This document shows, in pieces, positions 24,123 through 33,476 of a stretch of 64,000 nt of DNA. Position numbers and translations under genes: made by a program. Position 1 is the stretch's first letter. Every line of letters starts with the position of its first letter. The notes beneath the pieces are model-generated. The model had not been told where the DNA came from, ran no database searches, and was given only the letters and a program-made list of their open reading frames with translations. The DNA is from CAZXEU01 sp965207385 (GTDB lineage Bacteria > Bacteroidota > Rhodothermia > Rhodothermales > Bin80), in contig CBDBLZ010000021.1 of the NCBI GenBank assembly GCA_965207385.1, forward strand, positions 1,054,001 to 1,118,000, written 5' to 3'.

Positions 24123-26632
24123 TGGCTATTCACCGGCGGTCATCGCTCTGGGGGATGAGCACCTCGCATGTGCACCGGCCGGCACAGGTGTTCAAGTTTG
24201 GCGGGACTTCCCTCCAGACCGCCAGCCGAATTCGGCGCATCGTCGAGTTCGTCCGCACGGGCAAGGGTGATTTCCAGCGCATCGTAGTCGTATCTGCGCT
24301 GGGAGGTGTTACGGACGCGCTGATTGCGGCTATAGGCGATGCGCTCAAGCGCACGAAAAACCACCGCCGCCTGGTGGACGCGCTTCGAGTGCGTCACGCA
24401 GAAGTAGCCCGCGAGCTGGCACCGGATCATGAATTCGGTGATCTGGAAAAGCAGCTGGATGCATGCTGGCGAGAGCTGACAGATTTGCTTGACGGCGTTG
24501 GGCTGCTGGGCGAGTGTACTCCGCGTACGCGGGACGCAATTCTGAGCGTCGGAGAGCGTGCATGTGCGCCGCTGGTGGCCAGTGCATTCATGGATGCCGG
24601 AGAGGATGCCGTAGCCGTTGACGCGAGATCCCTGATCCGAACAGACAACGCCTATGGCGAGGCCAATGTACATTTTGACGAAACCGCGCGGCTGGTTGCG
24701 GCGGCACTGGCGAACCTGCCTCCCCGGCGCATTGTAGTCGTGACGGGCTTCATAGCCGCGTCTGAGGACGGCGAAACGACCACTCTTGGTCGCTCCGGCA
24801 GCGACTACACTGCTTCCATCATCGGGCGTGCACTCCGTGCCGAACGCGTGGAGATTTGGACCGACGTGGATGGAGTTCTGTCGGCGGATCCCCGTGATGT
24901 GCCGGAGGCATTCACGCTCTCGCGCCTGAGCTACACGGAAGCGGCGGAAATGGCCTACTTCGGTGCACGCGTCCTGCATCCCAGGACTATGCGACCGGTG
25001 CAGGAGCAGGGTATCCCGCTGCTGATAAAGAACTCGCTCAACCCGGATGCCCCGGGAACGCTGATTTCCGCGGAGAGCCAGTCAGTGGAACTGCGCGTGA
25101 AGGCCATTTCCACCATCCGGGACGTAGCGGTCGTCATGCTGGAAGGCGGCGGAATGCTTGGAGTGCCCGGCATCGCTGCGCGTGCCTTCACTACGCTGGC
25201 CGAAGCGGGAGTAAACGTACTCATGATCGCCCAGGCATCCAGCGAGCACAGCATCTGTACGGTGGTGCGGGAGCAGAGTGCGGAAACGGCCGTGGCGGCG
25301 CTGCGACAAGCATTTGGCCCGGAGCTCGAACGAGGGGACGTTTCCGCCATCTTCGCCGTGCCTCAGTGTGCTGTCGTGTCCGCCGTGGGCGACCGCATGC
25401 GACATCATCCCGGACTGGCAGGCCGCATGTTCGCCACGCTTGGACGGAGCCGGGTAAACGTGCTCTCCATCGCCCAGGGGGCTGCAGAAACCAATATATC
25501 GGCAGTGGTGCGTGACGCGGAAGTACGCCGCGCCGTACGGGCATTGCACGAGACGTTTCCGCTGGCCCGCCTGCGGGCGCATGTGTGCCTGATCGGGACG
25601 GGCCGGGTCGGTGCGAAACTGATTCAGATTATCGGTGAGCAGTATGAGAGATTGCTCAACAGTGTCCGGCTCAATTTGCGGCTGGTCGGTCTGGCCAATT
25701 CCCGCAGCATGGTCTGGAACGCTGACGGTTTGCCGTTCGAAAGTGCGCTGGGCGAGCTCGAAAACGGCATGCCGACGAATCTTGATTGGCTTCTCGAACA
25801 GGTCGGTGCGAGCCGGCTGGAACGCTTCATAGTCGTCGATGCGACAGCTTCCGAAAGCCTGGCAACGCAGTACCCCGATCTTCTGGATCTGGGTGTGGGA
25901 ATTGTCACGGCGAACAAGCTTGCCAACACCCAGGGGATGGCGTTCCACCGGCGGCTGCAGCGAGCGATGCGGGAACGGGAGGTGGCCTATCGCTACGAAA
26001 CTACGGTGGGTGCCGGTCTGCCCGTATTGGCCACCCTTCAAGACCTGATCCGCTCCGGTGATGCTCCGTACCGTATTGAAGGGATTCTCTCCGGAACGCT
26101 GGCCTATGTGTTTAATCAGCTGGAGGCCGGCCGGCCACTCTCGGCCATTGTGCGCCGGGCGCACGATCTGGGGTATACGGAACCTGACCCATTTACGGAT
26201 CTAAGAGGCGATGACGTAGCTCGCAAGCTCCTGATTCTGGCTCGCGAACTGGGGCTGGAAGTCGAGCGGCGTGACATCGAGGTGGAACCCGTGGTACCGG
26301 ATGATTTTCCTTCCGGTGCAATTCAGGAATCCCTTTTGGCGCTGGAAGCCCTGGACGGGTACTGGCAGGAGCGCGTCGATGCCGCTTCGGCTTCCGGCAA
26401 GTGTCTCAGGTACGTTGCCACGCTGGAGGACGGGAAGCTAGGCGTTGGAGTCCGCGAAGTGAAAGTGGATTCGGCACTGGGCCGACTGGCTCCGAGGGAG
26501 AACGTGGTATCATTCTATACCGAGCGTTACCATGATATGCCTCTGGTGGTTCGGGGACCCGGTGCGGGTCCGGCAGTCACCGCAGGGGGTATCATCGCGG
26601 ATCTTATCAAGGCCGCGGAATTGATGCAGTAG
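24122..26632 (+). CDS. thrA: Bifunctional aspartokinase / homoserine dehydrogenase I
   Basis: This 836-residue fusion enzyme catalyses the first and third steps of the aspartate family: Asp phosphorylation and reduction of aspartate semialdehyde to homoserine. The aspartokinase part (about residues 20-300) has VFKFGGTSLQTASRIRR, TTLGRSGSDYTASIIGRAL and the allosteric ACT pair (about 320-460, with GVPGIAARAFTTLAEAGVNVLMIAQASSE). The homoserine dehydrogenase part starts with the Rossmann motif GTGRVGAKLIQIIGE and contains VTANKLAN, GAGLPVLATLQDLI and GILSGTLAYVFN. A start at 24155 is also possible, but 24122 overlaps the stop of the short upstream ORF. dapB and dapA follow (gap 28 nt, then 13 nt), so this is a threonine/lysine operon head. 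Confidence 0.95.
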   Translation: MAIHRRSSLWGMSTSHVHRPAQVFKFGGTSLQTASRIRRIVEFVRTGKGDFQRIVVVSALGGVTDALIAAIGDALKRTKNHRRLVDALRVRHAEVARELAPDHEFGDLEKQLDACWRELTDLLDGVGLLGECTPRTRDAILSVGERACAPLVASAFMDAGEDAVAVDARSLIRTDNAYGEANVHFDETARLVAAALANLPPRRIVVVTGFIAASEDGETTTLGRSGSDYTASIIGRALRAERVEIWTDVDGVLSADPRDVPEAFTLSRLSYTEAAEMAYFGARVLHPRTMRPVQEQGIPLLIKNSLNPDAPGTLISAESQSVELRVKAISTIRDVAVVMLEGGGMLGVPGIAARAFTTLAEAGVNVLMIAQASSEHSICTVVREQSAETAVAALRQAFGPELERGDVSAIFAVPQCAVVSAVGDRMRHHPGLAGRMFATLGRSRVNVLSIAQGAAETNISAVVRDAEVRRAVRALHETFPLARLRAHVCLIGTGRVGAKLIQIIGEQYERLLNSVRLNLRLVGLANSRSMVWNADGLPFESALGELENGMPTNLDWLLEQVGASRLERFIVVDATASESLATQYPDLLDLGVGIVTANKLANTQGMAFHRRLQRAMREREVAYRYETTVGAGLPVLATLQDLIRSGDAPYRIEGILSGTLAYVFNQLEAGRPLSAIVRRAHDLGYTEPDPFTDLRGDDVARKLLILARELGLEVERRDIEVEPVVPDDFPSGAIQESLLALEALDGYWQERVDAASASGKCLRYVATLEDGKLGVGVREVKVDSALGRLAPRENVVSFYTERYHDMPLVVRGPGAGPAVTAGGIIADLIKAAELMQ

Positions 26633-26660
26633 GTGTGCCGCTAACGATTTCGACGGCAGC

Positions 26661-27395
26661 ATGAAACTGGCGATTGTGGGCACGGGCCGCATGGGCAGCG
26701 CCGTGGAGTCACTGGCCAAACGGTCCGGGCACAGCATTGCAGCCCGATTCAACAGCGCGATGCCCTTGACGGGCGCGGCCGGACCTGAAGCACTAGGGGG
26801 TGCTGACGCGGTAGTGGACTTCACGCTGCCGTCCGCTGTCGTGGCAAACCTCCAACTGTACGCACAGTGGCGGCAATCGGCAGTGGTCGGGACTACCGGC
26901 TGGTACGACAGCCTGCCAGACGTGGAGAAATGGGTGCGAGAGGGTGATTCCGCGCTACTGTATGCACCCAATTTCTCCCTGGGCATTCAAGTGATGGTTC
27001 AGGGACTGCGGGCTGTCGCAAGGCTGATTGACCGGCTTCCCGAGTACGACGTGGCAGTGCACGAAGTGCATCATACGCGGAAGGCGGACAAGCCCAGCGG
27101 TACGGCGCTTCAGATTGGGAATATTTTTCTGGGAGCCGTGTCACGAAAAAGGCGGTTTTCCGTAGAAGGGGACGACGCGCTGGAGATCACCTCCAGCAGG
27201 ATCGGGACGGTGTTCGGGGAGCACGTGGTGAGACTGGACAGTCCCGCTGACCGCATCATGATCACGCATGAAGCCAAAGGCCGTGAGGGGTTTGCTCTTG
27301 GAGCGCTGAGAGCGGCCGAGTGGCTGAAGGGCCGCAAGGGTGTTTTCACGCTCGAGGACATGCTTGAGGATTGGCTTAGCGGAAGACTGCCGTAG
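26661..27395 (+). CDS. dapB: 4-hydroxy-tetrahydrodipicolinate reductase
   Basis: DapB reduces the product of DapA with NAD(P)H in the diaminopimelate route to lysine and peptidoglycan. The 244-residue protein has the nucleotide motif IVGTGRMGSAVESLAK, VDFTLPSAV, GTTGWY, APNFSLGIQVM and the catalytic HEVHHTRKADKPSGTALQIG (the His pair, the Lys and the PSGTA loop). It is somewhat shorter than the E. coli enzyme (273), as in many Bacteroidota. It starts 28 nt after thrA and ends 13 nt before dapA. Confidence 0.95.
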   Translation: MKLAIVGTGRMGSAVESLAKRSGHSIAARFNSAMPLTGAAGPEALGGADAVVDFTLPSAVVANLQLYAQWRQSAVVGTTGWYDSLPDVEKWVREGDSALLYAPNFSLGIQVMVQGLRAVARLIDRLPEYDVAVHEVHHTRKADKPSGTALQIGNIFLGAVSRKRRFSVEGDDALEITSSRIGTVFGEHVVRLDSPADRIMITHEAKGREGFALGALRAAEWLKGRKGVFTLEDMLEDWLSGRLP

Positions 27396-27408
27396 GGGCG
27401 GAGATGAC

Positions 27409-28296
27409 ATGGTTTTCAGGGGCACGGCGCCGGCATTGGTGACGCCGTTCAAGTCCGATGGCGCCGTAGACGGGGCGGCTCTGCAAGGCCTGCTGGACAG
27501 GCAGATTGCGGCCGGAGCGGACGCTGTAGTGATTCTGGGCACGACGGGGGAGAATGCCACTGTCTGGCCCAGGGAACGCGAACGACTGGTTGAACACGCC
27601 ATAGCGCACGTCGGCGGGCGTATACCGGTCATCGTCGGGACGGGCAACAACTCGACGGCGGAAAGCATTGTGTTCTCAAGGCAGGCCGCAGGCGCCGGCG
27701 CAGACGGATTGCTGATCGTCGGGCCGTACTACAACAAGCCGACGCAGGCCGGATTCGAGGCGCACGTGACTGCCATAGCGGACGCCTCGGATTGTCCGAT
27801 CATTCTCTACAACGTTCCCGGCCGCACGGGACTCAATGTGACGGCGGAGACGACGCTTGCGCTTGCGAATGCCGTCCCGCAGGTCGTAGGAATAAAGGAG
27901 GCTTCCGGAGACCTGGGTCAGATCACGGATATTCTGGCACATCGGCCGGAAAGTCTGGCTGTATACGCCGGCGATGATGAGATGGCATTTCCGCTGGCGG
28001 CTTTCGGTGCCGACGGCGTGATTTCGGTGCTGAGCAATGTCCTGCCGGATGCCATGGGGCGACTGGTGGCTGCTGCACTTGAGGGAAGATTCGCCGAGGC
28101 AAGGGGGCATCACTTCCGCCTTGTGCCCGCGATGCGCGCATGCTTCCTTGAGACCAATCCCATACCGGTCAAGGCGATGCTGGCCCATATGGGCTTAATT
28201 GGCCCCGACCTGCGGCTGCCGCTGGTTCCGATGACGGGCTCTGGCCGGGATCGCATGCTGGATGCCTGCGGCGACCTGATTGCTGCGGAGCGTTAG
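27409..28296 (+). CDS. dapA: 4-hydroxy-tetrahydrodipicolinate synthase
   Basis: DapA condenses aspartate semialdehyde with pyruvate. The 295-residue protein has GTAPALVTPF, the pyruvate-binding LGTTGENATVWPRER, the catalytic Tyr134 in YNVPGRTGLN and the Schiff-base lysine K163 in GIKEASGDL. I selected the ATG at 27409, which is preceded by GGGCGGAG, over the earlier in-frame ATG lying inside dapB. It is 13 nt downstream of dapB. Its stop overlaps the end of the convergent glycerophosphodiesterase gene by 4 nt. Confidence 0.96.
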   Translation: MVFRGTAPALVTPFKSDGAVDGAALQGLLDRQIAAGADAVVILGTTGENATVWPRERERLVEHAIAHVGGRIPVIVGTGNNSTAESIVFSRQAAGAGADGLLIVGPYYNKPTQAGFEAHVTAIADASDCPIILYNVPGRTGLNVTAETTLALANAVPQVVGIKEASGDLGQITDILAHRPESLAVYAGDDEMAFPLAAFGADGVISVLSNVLPDAMGRLVAAALEGRFAEARGHHFRLVPAMRACFLETNPIPVKAMLAHMGLIGPDLRLPLVPMTGSGRDRMLDACGDLIAAER

Positions 28297-29168
28297 AAAT
28301 CGGATACTGCGCGGGCGATATCCGGATAGTCCGTGATCAATCCGTCCACTCCGAGGGTCTTGAGACGCACCATGTCCGATACGGAATTGACGGTCCACGG
28401 GATGAGCCTCATGCCGCGGGAATGCGCGGCACGTACCAGATCATCATCCACCAGTTTGAAAAGAGGCGAGTAAATCTCGGGCACAAAGCCGAGGCCGGTA
28501 ATGTCCGCTTCCAGGTCTGCCCTTGAACCAACGAGCAAAGCTGTTTGCCATGCAGCTCCGATCTGTCTGGCCGCGCGAAGCGACCGCATGTCGAACGACT
28601 GAAGGGTGACGCGGTCCGCTATGTCCGCCTCGACCACTACGTCGTAGACACGCTGGACGAATTCCCTTGGTGCAGGAGTAAAGACCCCGTCCCAATCCGG
28701 ACGGGACTTTACCTCGATATTGTATCGCACCGCTGCGAGGCCCCGGTCCGCCACATGCGCCTCGGCTGCCGTTATCACGTCCTGAAGCCGCGGCTTTGCA
28801 GCCGGAAGTGCCTCCTGGCGAGGAAAGTCCGGATGTCCGCGGCTCCCGCAGTCGTAGCGCATTACTTCCTCGTAGGACATCCGGTATATGTTGTGGAATT
28901 GGCCATTCGTTACGGCGCGCCCGGTCACGTCCGAGCATATGGTGGCTGACATCCAGGGCTCGTGCGAGGCCACGACGGTGGAATCGCCGGCAACCACAAC
29001 ATCCATTTCCAGCGTGCTTACGCCAAGATCCACCGCCCGGAGGAACCCGGCAATAGTGTTTTCCGGCAGCAGCCCCCGGGCACCCCGATGGCCCTGGATG
29101 TCGAAGCGGGGCGGCAGCTGGCCGGCTACAGCCTGCAGTGCCAGAGCGAATACAACGGAGGCCGTCAT
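28293..29168 (-). CDS. Glycerophosphodiester phosphodiesterase, exported
   Basis: This 291-residue protein has a short signal peptide (MTASVVFALALQAVAG) and then a GDPD TIM barrel. HRGARGLLPENT gives the catalytic H27 and E36, LEMD gives metal ligands E54 and D56, and SHEPW holds the second His69. GDPDs release sn-glycerol-3-phosphate from glycerophosphodiesters. The C-terminal motif VNSVSDMVRLKTLGVDGLITDYPD is typical. The upstream in-frame extension to 29231 is possible but would hide the signal peptide. It is convergent with dapA with a 4-nt overlap. Confidence 0.9.
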   Translation of the reverse strand: MTASVVFALALQAVAGQLPPRFDIQGHRGARGLLPENTIAGFLRAVDLGVSTLEMDVVVAGDSTVVASHEPWMSATICSDVTGRAVTNGQFHNIYRMSYEEVMRYDCGSRGHPDFPRQEALPAAKPRLQDVITAAEAHVADRGLAAVRYNIEVKSRPDWDGVFTPAPREFVQRVYDVVVEADIADRVTLQSFDMRSLRAARQIGAAWQTALLVGSRADLEADITGLGFVPEIYSPLFKLVDDDLVRAAHSRGMRLIPWTVNSVSDMVRLKTLGVDGLITDYPDIARAVSDF

Positions 29169-29416
29169 GGAAGCATGGATTTGTTGCACGACAACGCCTT
29201 CCGGCGCCCCTGGATTCCGTGCTTCAGGCAAGCGGTCCGTTCATCCTGACAAGCGAATTTTGCAGGCAGCTTGAAGATTGCCCAAGCGCTTCATTTGCGA
29301 CATTTTGACTCTGGCTCAACTGGCTTAAATCCTGTTTTTTCCGTACATTAACACAATTATTCGTAGCGATTGGTCACATCCGGAAGAGCGCACTTTTTCA
29401 CGCCTGACCTCTATTG

Positions 29417-31990
29417 ATGGAACCCCTTGAGGAGCACGTTGCACGTGTCAACATAGCGGAGGAAATGAAGTCCTCCTACATCGACTATTCAATGTCGGTA
29501 ATTGTAGGGCGGGCGCTTCCGGACGTTAGGGACGGGCTTAAGCCGGCACACCGCAGGGTACTCTTCGGCATGAGCGAACTCGGGCTGGGACCGGCTTCAG
29601 GCCACAAGAAAAGCGCCCGAATTGTGGGTGAAGTCCTGGGCAAGTACCACCCCCACGGAGATGCCTCGGTCTACGATACCATGGTACGGATGGCGCAGGA
29701 TTTTTCGCTGCGGTACCCGCTGATAGATGGCCAAGGCAACTTCGGTTCCGTGGACGGCGACTCGGCCGCGGCAATGCGCTACACGGAAGCACGGCTTACG
29801 CGGCTTGCAGACCAGATGCTGCGGGACATCAAGGAGGAAACGACCGACTTCCAGGAGAACTTCGACGGGTCGCTTGAAGAGCCCTCGGTTCTGCCCGCGG
29901 CTGTGCCCAACCTTCTCGTAAACGGCGGAGACGGTATTGCAGTGGGGATGGCCACGAAGATCCCGCCCCACAATCTCGGCGAGGTGGTAGATGCCATTGT
30001 CGCCTATATAGACGACCCGCGGATAGACACGCTGGGGCTGATGGAGCATCTGCCCGGGCCTGATTTTCCGACAGGTGGCATCATTTACGGCCACGCCGGT
30101 ATCCAGAGTGCTTACCACATGGGCAAGGGCCGCGTAGTCATGCGTGCCCGGATGCACGAAGAAGAGATCCGGCCAGACCGGACGGCGCTGGTAGTGACAG
30201 AGATTCCCTACCAGGTCAACAAGAGCAGCCTGGTGGAAAAGATTGCCGACCTGGTGCGGGACAAGCGGATCGAGGGCATCAGCGACCTGCGTGACGAGAG
30301 CGACCGCGACGGCATGCGCATCGTCATTGAGCTTCGCCGGGACGCTATGCCGCAGGTGGTGGAGAACAAGTTGTACCGGTACTCCCAGTGTCAGCAGACT
30401 TTTGGCGTCAACATGGTGGCGCTGGTTCACGGCAGGCCCCGCACGGTTACGCTGAAGGACGCCATACGGCATTTCGTAGAGCATCGTCACGTAGTCGTGA
30501 CGCGGCGCACCAGGCACCGATTGCAGAAGGCTCGCGAGCGCGGACATGTCCTGGAGGGTCTGATGATAGCACTCGACCATCTGGATGCCGTGATCACGAT
30601 CATTCGCCATTCGGAGGACACGGACGAGGCGGTGCACAACCTGAAGCAAGGGCTGTATCCGTCCCATCTCGCACCGGAGCAGCTGGCAAGGCTCGGCCTG
30701 TCAGCGGATCCTCCCGGTGCAGCCGATCACGGTCGTGATACGTGGCTGACGAAAGCCCAGGCATCGGCCATCCTGGCGCTGAGACTGCGCCGGCTGACAG
30801 GCCTTGAGCGCCGCAAGATCGAGACGGAATACCGGGAAGTGGCACGCTCCATTGAGCGGCTGCGGGGCATTCTGGCCAGCGAGCCGCTCCGAATGCTGCT
30901 GATCAAGGACGAGCTTCTGCAACTCAAGGACAGGTTTAAGGACGAGCGCCGCACGGAAATCGACTACGCAGGAGGAGAGAACTTCCTCATCGAGGACCTG
31001 GTGGAGGATCGGCAGGTGGTGGTTACCATTTCTCGCCAGGGTCTCATCAAGCGCACAAGTGCCTCGGAATTTCGCAGGCAAGGTCGCGGCGGGATAGGTG
31101 TGCGGGGCGGAGGTCTGCGCGAGGACGACCATCTGGTCCATCTGATCGCTTCGTTCAACCATGACTATTTGCTGCTTTTCACGGACCATGGAAAGTGCTT
31201 CTGGTTGCGCTCGTACCAGATTCCGTCGGGCAGCCGTTCAGCCAAGGGCCGAAACATCCGCAACCTGATTCGCATCGACCAGGATGACCGGGTGCGCGCG
31301 GTACTTGCCATCGGCAAGGAGCAGTTTCGGGACCCGGAGTTTCTTGACAGCCACTTCGTGGCGATGGCAACGCGGCGCGGCAGGGTAAAGAAAACTGTAC
31401 TGCGCGCATTCAGCCGTCCGCTGCGATCCGGCATCTGGGCGATCAAGGTACTGGACGGAGATGCACTGGTGGAGGCGAGGCTGACAGACGGAGATGCAAC
31501 GGTTACGCTGGCGGCCACAAACGGGCGTGCGATACGATTTGAGGAACGGGATGTACGGCCAGCCGGTCGGCATACTACAGGTGTGCGCGGCATGCGGCTG
31601 GAGGCGGGCGACGCCGTTGTCGGCATGGTTGTCACGACCAACGGTGAGTCCCGGGATTTGCTGTCCGTATCGGAGAACGGTTACGGAAAGCGCAGCGTCC
31701 AGGCCGACTACCCCATAAAGAGGCGGGCGGGAAAAGGCGTGATTGCGCTGCGGCGAACGAAGCGAACAGGACCGCTGATTGCCATTGCAGGCGTAGTGGA
31801 GTCCGACGACGTAATGATCATTACCGAAGGGGGTACGCTGATCCGCACCGAAGTCTCGGGAATTGCTACCATGGGGCGCTACACGCAGGGCGTTCGCCTG
31901 ATACGGCTGAGGGAAGGAGATGGGATAGCGGCAATTACCCCTGTTGTAGAGGCGGAATCCGAGGCGGACGGGGAAGCGCAGCAGGCATAG
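29417..31990 (+). CDS. gyrA: DNA gyrase subunit A
   Basis: GyrA is the DNA-cleaving subunit of gyrase. The N-terminus is EEHVARVNIAEEMKSSYIDY, with VIVGRALPDVRDGLKPAHRR. The catalytic tyrosine is Y122 (RYTEARLT), the same number as in E. coli. The quinolone-resistance region reads HPHGDASVYD, giving Ala83 where E. coli has Ser83, while Asp87 is kept. A GyrA-box-like QGRGGIG at about residue 555 separates it from ParC. The beta-pinwheel C-terminal domain follows to residue 857. I chose the ATG at 29417 rather than the TTG at 29414. gyrB is not in the window. Confidence 0.95.
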   Translation: MEPLEEHVARVNIAEEMKSSYIDYSMSVIVGRALPDVRDGLKPAHRRVLFGMSELGLGPASGHKKSARIVGEVLGKYHPHGDASVYDTMVRMAQDFSLRYPLIDGQGNFGSVDGDSAAAMRYTEARLTRLADQMLRDIKEETTDFQENFDGSLEEPSVLPAAVPNLLVNGGDGIAVGMATKIPPHNLGEVVDAIVAYIDDPRIDTLGLMEHLPGPDFPTGGIIYGHAGIQSAYHMGKGRVVMRARMHEEEIRPDRTALVVTEIPYQVNKSSLVEKIADLVRDKRIEGISDLRDESDRDGMRIVIELRRDAMPQVVENKLYRYSQCQQTFGVNMVALVHGRPRTVTLKDAIRHFVEHRHVVVTRRTRHRLQKARERGHVLEGLMIALDHLDAVITIIRHSEDTDEAVHNLKQGLYPSHLAPEQLARLGLSADPPGAADHGRDTWLTKAQASAILALRLRRLTGLERRKIETEYREVARSIERLRGILASEPLRMLLIKDELLQLKDRFKDERRTEIDYAGGENFLIEDLVEDRQVVVTISRQGLIKRTSASEFRRQGRGGIGVRGGGLREDDHLVHLIASFNHDYLLLFTDHGKCFWLRSYQIPSGSRSAKGRNIRNLIRIDQDDRVRAVLAIGKEQFRDPEFLDSHFVAMATRRGRVKKTVLRAFSRPLRSGIWAIKVLDGDALVEARLTDGDATVTLAATNGRAIRFEERDVRPAGRHTTGVRGMRLEAGDAVVGMVVTTNGESRDLLSVSENGYGKRSVQADYPIKRRAGKGVIALRRTKRTGPLIAIAGVVESDDVMIITEGGTLIRTEVSGIATMGRYTQGVRLIRLREGDGIAAITPVVEAESEADGEAQQA

Positions 31991-32011
31991 CCGGACGACA
32001 GGCGCCCGCGG

Positions 32012-33343
32012 TCAGGCTGCTTCCGAAACGGACTCCGCGAGGATCTCCATCGCCTCATCGATCTCCGAGCGCGAGATAACAAGCGGCGGCCTGAAGCGGA
32101 TCGATGCCTCGCCGCAGCCCAGCACGATCAGCCCACGGGCAAAGGCGCTCTGACGCACCCGGTCGCGGATCGAGCGCGAAGGAAGGTCGAAGGCGCACAT
32201 GAGTCCGCGGCCCCTCGCGTTGCGAACGGCGTCGGTCCGGCATTCCAGCTCCCTTAGGCGACCGAGCAGATGCTCGCCGGTCAAGGCCGTTCGGGCCACC
32301 AGCCCGTCTGCTTCCATGATCTCGAGAATGCGGTCAAACCGCACCATGTCCACCAGATTGCCGCCCCAGGTGGAATTGATGCGGCTCCTGGCAACAAAGA
32401 CATGGTCCTCCACTTCGTCCAGGCGCCGGCCGGCCAGCATGCCGCATACCTGCGTCTTCTTGCCAAACGCGGTGATGTCCGGATCGACGCCGAGAGCCTC
32501 GTGGGCCCAGAAGGCGCCCGTGATGCCTACACCCGTCTGGACCTCATCGAAGATGAGCAATGCGTCGTTCTCCAGGCACAGGTTGCGAAGTTCAAGTAGG
32601 AATTCGCGCCGGAAGTGGTTGTCGCCGCCCTCTCCCTGAATCGGTTCAATGAGCACGCATGCGATATCGTCTTTGCGCTCCCGGAAATGCTGCTTGGCCT
32701 GCAGGATGGCGGCGGCTTCCTGCGTTCTTACGACTTCCACATTATCCTCCAAAGGGAACGTGATCTTGGGACTGGTGACGCGGGGCCAGTCGAACTTGGG
32801 AAAATACTTGACCTTGTTGGGATCGGATGTATTCGTCAGTGAGAGCGTGTAGCCGCTACGGCCGTGGAATGCCTCCTCGAAATGCAGAACCTGGTGGCCC
32901 CGCTCCACGCTGTAGCCCTTCGCGAAATTCTTTCTCACTTTCCAGTCGAATGCCGTCTTCAGGGCATTCTCGACAGCAAGTGCCCCGCCGGAGATAAAGA
33001 AGGCATATCGCATGCAGTCCGGAATGGCTACGCGGTCAAAGGTGTCGAGGAACCGCGCCATGTGCACTGTCCGGATGTCCGAATTGGTAATCTTGTTCAG
33101 TGCGGCCTGCTGCAGCCGCTCCAGGAATGCGGGGTTATCTGTAAGCCCTGGATGGTTCATCCCCAGCGTGCTCGAGGCATAGAAGCCAAAGCAGTCCAGG
33201 TAGCGCTGGCCGGATTCGAGATCGTAGAGTTCAACGCCCTGGCTGCGAGACATGTCGAGGACAAGCGGCATCATGCCTTTTGCGTTCAGGCGCGCAAGGT
33301 AGGTGCGCTCGACATCAATTTCGGGGGCAAGAACAGGTGGCAT
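32012..33343 (-). CDS. lat: L-lysine 6-transaminase
   Basis: This class III PLP aminotransferase transfers the epsilon-amino group of lysine to 2-oxoglutarate, giving allysine (Delta1-piperideine-6-carboxylate). Diagnostic stretches are YLDCFGFYASSTLGMNHPGL, FFISGGALAVENALKTAFDWKVRKNF, HFEEAFHGRSGYTLSLTNTSDPNK, IFDEVQTGVGITGAFWAHEALGVDPD and the PLP lysine in AFGKKTQVCG at about residue 295. I took the ATG at 33343 (443 residues, the usual family length); an upstream GTG adds 19 residues. A TACTTTTA sequence about 30 nt upstream could be a -7 element. The gene is divergent from lipA. The pathway role (lysine catabolism or P6C supply) cannot be fixed from its neighbours. Confidence 0.9.
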   Translation of the reverse strand: MPPVLAPEIDVERTYLARLNAKGMMPLVLDMSRSQGVELYDLESGQRYLDCFGFYASSTLGMNHPGLTDNPAFLERLQQAALNKITNSDIRTVHMARFLDTFDRVAIPDCMRYAFFISGGALAVENALKTAFDWKVRKNFAKGYSVERGHQVLHFEEAFHGRSGYTLSLTNTSDPNKVKYFPKFDWPRVTSPKITFPLEDNVEVVRTQEAAAILQAKQHFRERKDDIACVLIEPIQGEGGDNHFRREFLLELRNLCLENDALLIFDEVQTGVGITGAFWAHEALGVDPDITAFGKKTQVCGMLAGRRLDEVEDHVFVARSRINSTWGGNLVDMVRFDRILEIMEADGLVARTALTGEHLLGRLRELECRTDAVRNARGRGLMCAFDLPSRSIRDRVRQSAFARGLIVLGCGEASIRFRPPLVISRSEIDEAMEILAESVSEAA

Positions 33344-33476
33344 GTTTGCAGATGGGCTAAGTAGTGGCGTAAAAGTAATGTTCGACGAGGTTTGCGGCAC
33401 TGCAGGATCACGCGGGAACGGGCGCGGTTAACTGCGCCACGCCGTCCGTCGACGAGGTGGTCTTTTGGAGAGAACA

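Noticed and set aside
25082..26164. 360-codon reverse-strand frame
   Set aside because: Antisense to thrA with no motif of its own.
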